Source of the DNA: Metridium senile
Taxonomy: Eukaryota > Cnidaria > Anthozoa > Actiniaria > Metridiidae
Reading direction: 5' to 3'
Assembly: GCA_949775045.1 (NCBI GenBank)
Contig: OX459100.1
Span: 7,435,694 to 7,499,693, forward strand
DNA length: 64,000 nucleotides
Position numbers and translations under genes: made by a program. Every line of letters begins with the position of its first letter. Positions within the stretch are counted from its first letter, which is position 1. Positions 63,409 to 64,000 of this stretch are shown here, in pieces. Below the pieces are notes generated by a model. That model searched no databases. It worked only from the letters and a program-made list of their open reading frames with translations, and had not been told where the DNA came from.

Positions 63409-63512
63409 ATGAAAACATGGCTAGACATTCTGTGGAGTTTCCTTTGTATTGGATCGTTGTGTGGGACACAGGAAACCCATGCTATGTCCAAAGAGGACAT
63501 GATACGCTATAG
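63409..63512 (+). CDS. First exon of a secretory-pathway protein (continues beyond window)
   Basis: 104 nt, ending TAT AG|GTAAATAA, a good donor in phase 2. The 34 complete codons open with a short charged stretch (MKTWLD), then a hydrophobic segment LWSFLCIGSLCG, then QETHAMSKEDMIRY. This is a typical signal peptide with cleavage likely near residue 20-25. MSKEDMIRYR resembles the MSREEK stretch before the mannosidase domain of EDEM3-type ER-degradation proteins, but that is too short to name the gene. No second exon is visible before 64000. Confidence 0.6.
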
Positions 63513-63931
63513 GTAAATAATATGTTTAAACATTGTTAACTTTAATCTTTGCTGATCTTGGTCACCTATTAAAGTGCAGTATAATATAAATTATAATTAT
63601 TTAATGGATCATTAGTAACGATTATGCGGTGTTAAATTGTAATATTAATGTGATAATATCTTTCATCAACTACTAAATCTATAATAGTGTTAAAAATTAC
63701 TACATAAAATAGTTATAACGGAACCCAGGGGAGGGAGACGGGCTAGACTCCCTTTGCCCAAGTTGTATGGGAAATCTGAGGTCATAGAGCTTATATGGAA
63801 ATGGTTTATCTCAGCCTTGTAACTTGTATTCCTGTCATTCGGGACGAACAGATATTGCCTATATTTGAATAAAGAATTGAAATGCGTTTGGTGTATAAGT
63901 GAAATACAGATACATAAGAAAAATAACATAT

Positions 63932-64000
63932 GCCCTTGGCTGGAATTGAACCCGATGGTTTCGGCTTTCTAGTCCGACTTGTTACCACTACACCACAAGG
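63932..64000 (-). mobile_element. tRNA-derived SINE head, copy 2 (cut by window edge)
   Basis: On the minus strand: CCTTGTGGTGTAGTGGTAAC, then TCGGA-CTAGAAA-GCCGA and GGGTTCAATTCCAGCC. Same layout as 13778-13848, with an intact B box (GGTTCAATTCC) but a mismatch in the anticodon stem. The acceptor 5' strand is cut by the end of the window. Confidence 0.7.

Overview
The window is nuclear DNA of an invertebrate animal. It is AT-rich, carries intron-rich orthologues of conserved metazoan genes, and its introns and intergenic spaces are packed with minisatellites, MITE-like inverted repeats, tRNA-derived SINE heads and non-LTR retrotransposon pieces. The repeat style would suit a cnidarian (anthozoan), but that is an impression, not a demonstrated placement. 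There are no prokaryotic features, CRISPR arrays, rRNA genes or convincing functional tRNA genes.

Layout. 1-5200: 21-bp and 63-bp minisatellites, several MITEs and one doubtful exon. 5385-6038 (+): an intronless TMEM70-like mitochondrial protein. 6.3-10.4 kb: a cluster of inverted-repeat elements. 10837-43811 (-): a phospholipase C gamma gene that I could reconstruct in 38 coding exons. The summed coding length is 3858 nt, all junction phases agree, and the predicted protein is 1285 aa with the full PH / EF-hand / X / split PH / SH2 / SH2 / SH3 / Y / C2 layout plus a helical tail. Its introns hold most of the repeats, including a 5'-truncated LINE. 44806-52074 (-): EXOSC7, an exosome ring subunit, in 7 exons (290 aa). 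52225-56096 (+): an RNF114/RNF166-type RING and zinc-finger ubiquitin ligase in 6 exons (219 aa), divergent from EXOSC7 with 150 bp between start codons. 57719-62962 (-): an unidentified 264-aa coiled-coil protein in 8 exons whose C-terminal part resembles the C-terminus of CEP290. 63409-63512 (+): the first exon of a secretory protein that continues past the window.

The genes look like unrelated housekeeping and signalling genes; the only functional arrangement visible is divergent promoter sharing (EXOSC7/RNF114-like, and coiled-coil gene/signal-peptide gene). I found no clearly new biological system. The most interesting material is (a) three separate cases where exon edges, splice sites included, have been duplicated in tandem, (b) a family of hammerhead-ribozyme-like sequences at about nine places, usually inside small inverted-repeat or retroelement-like units, (c) a 117-bp-arm hairpin with a single mismatch inside an intron, and (d) several multi-copy MITE families, some arranged head to tail.
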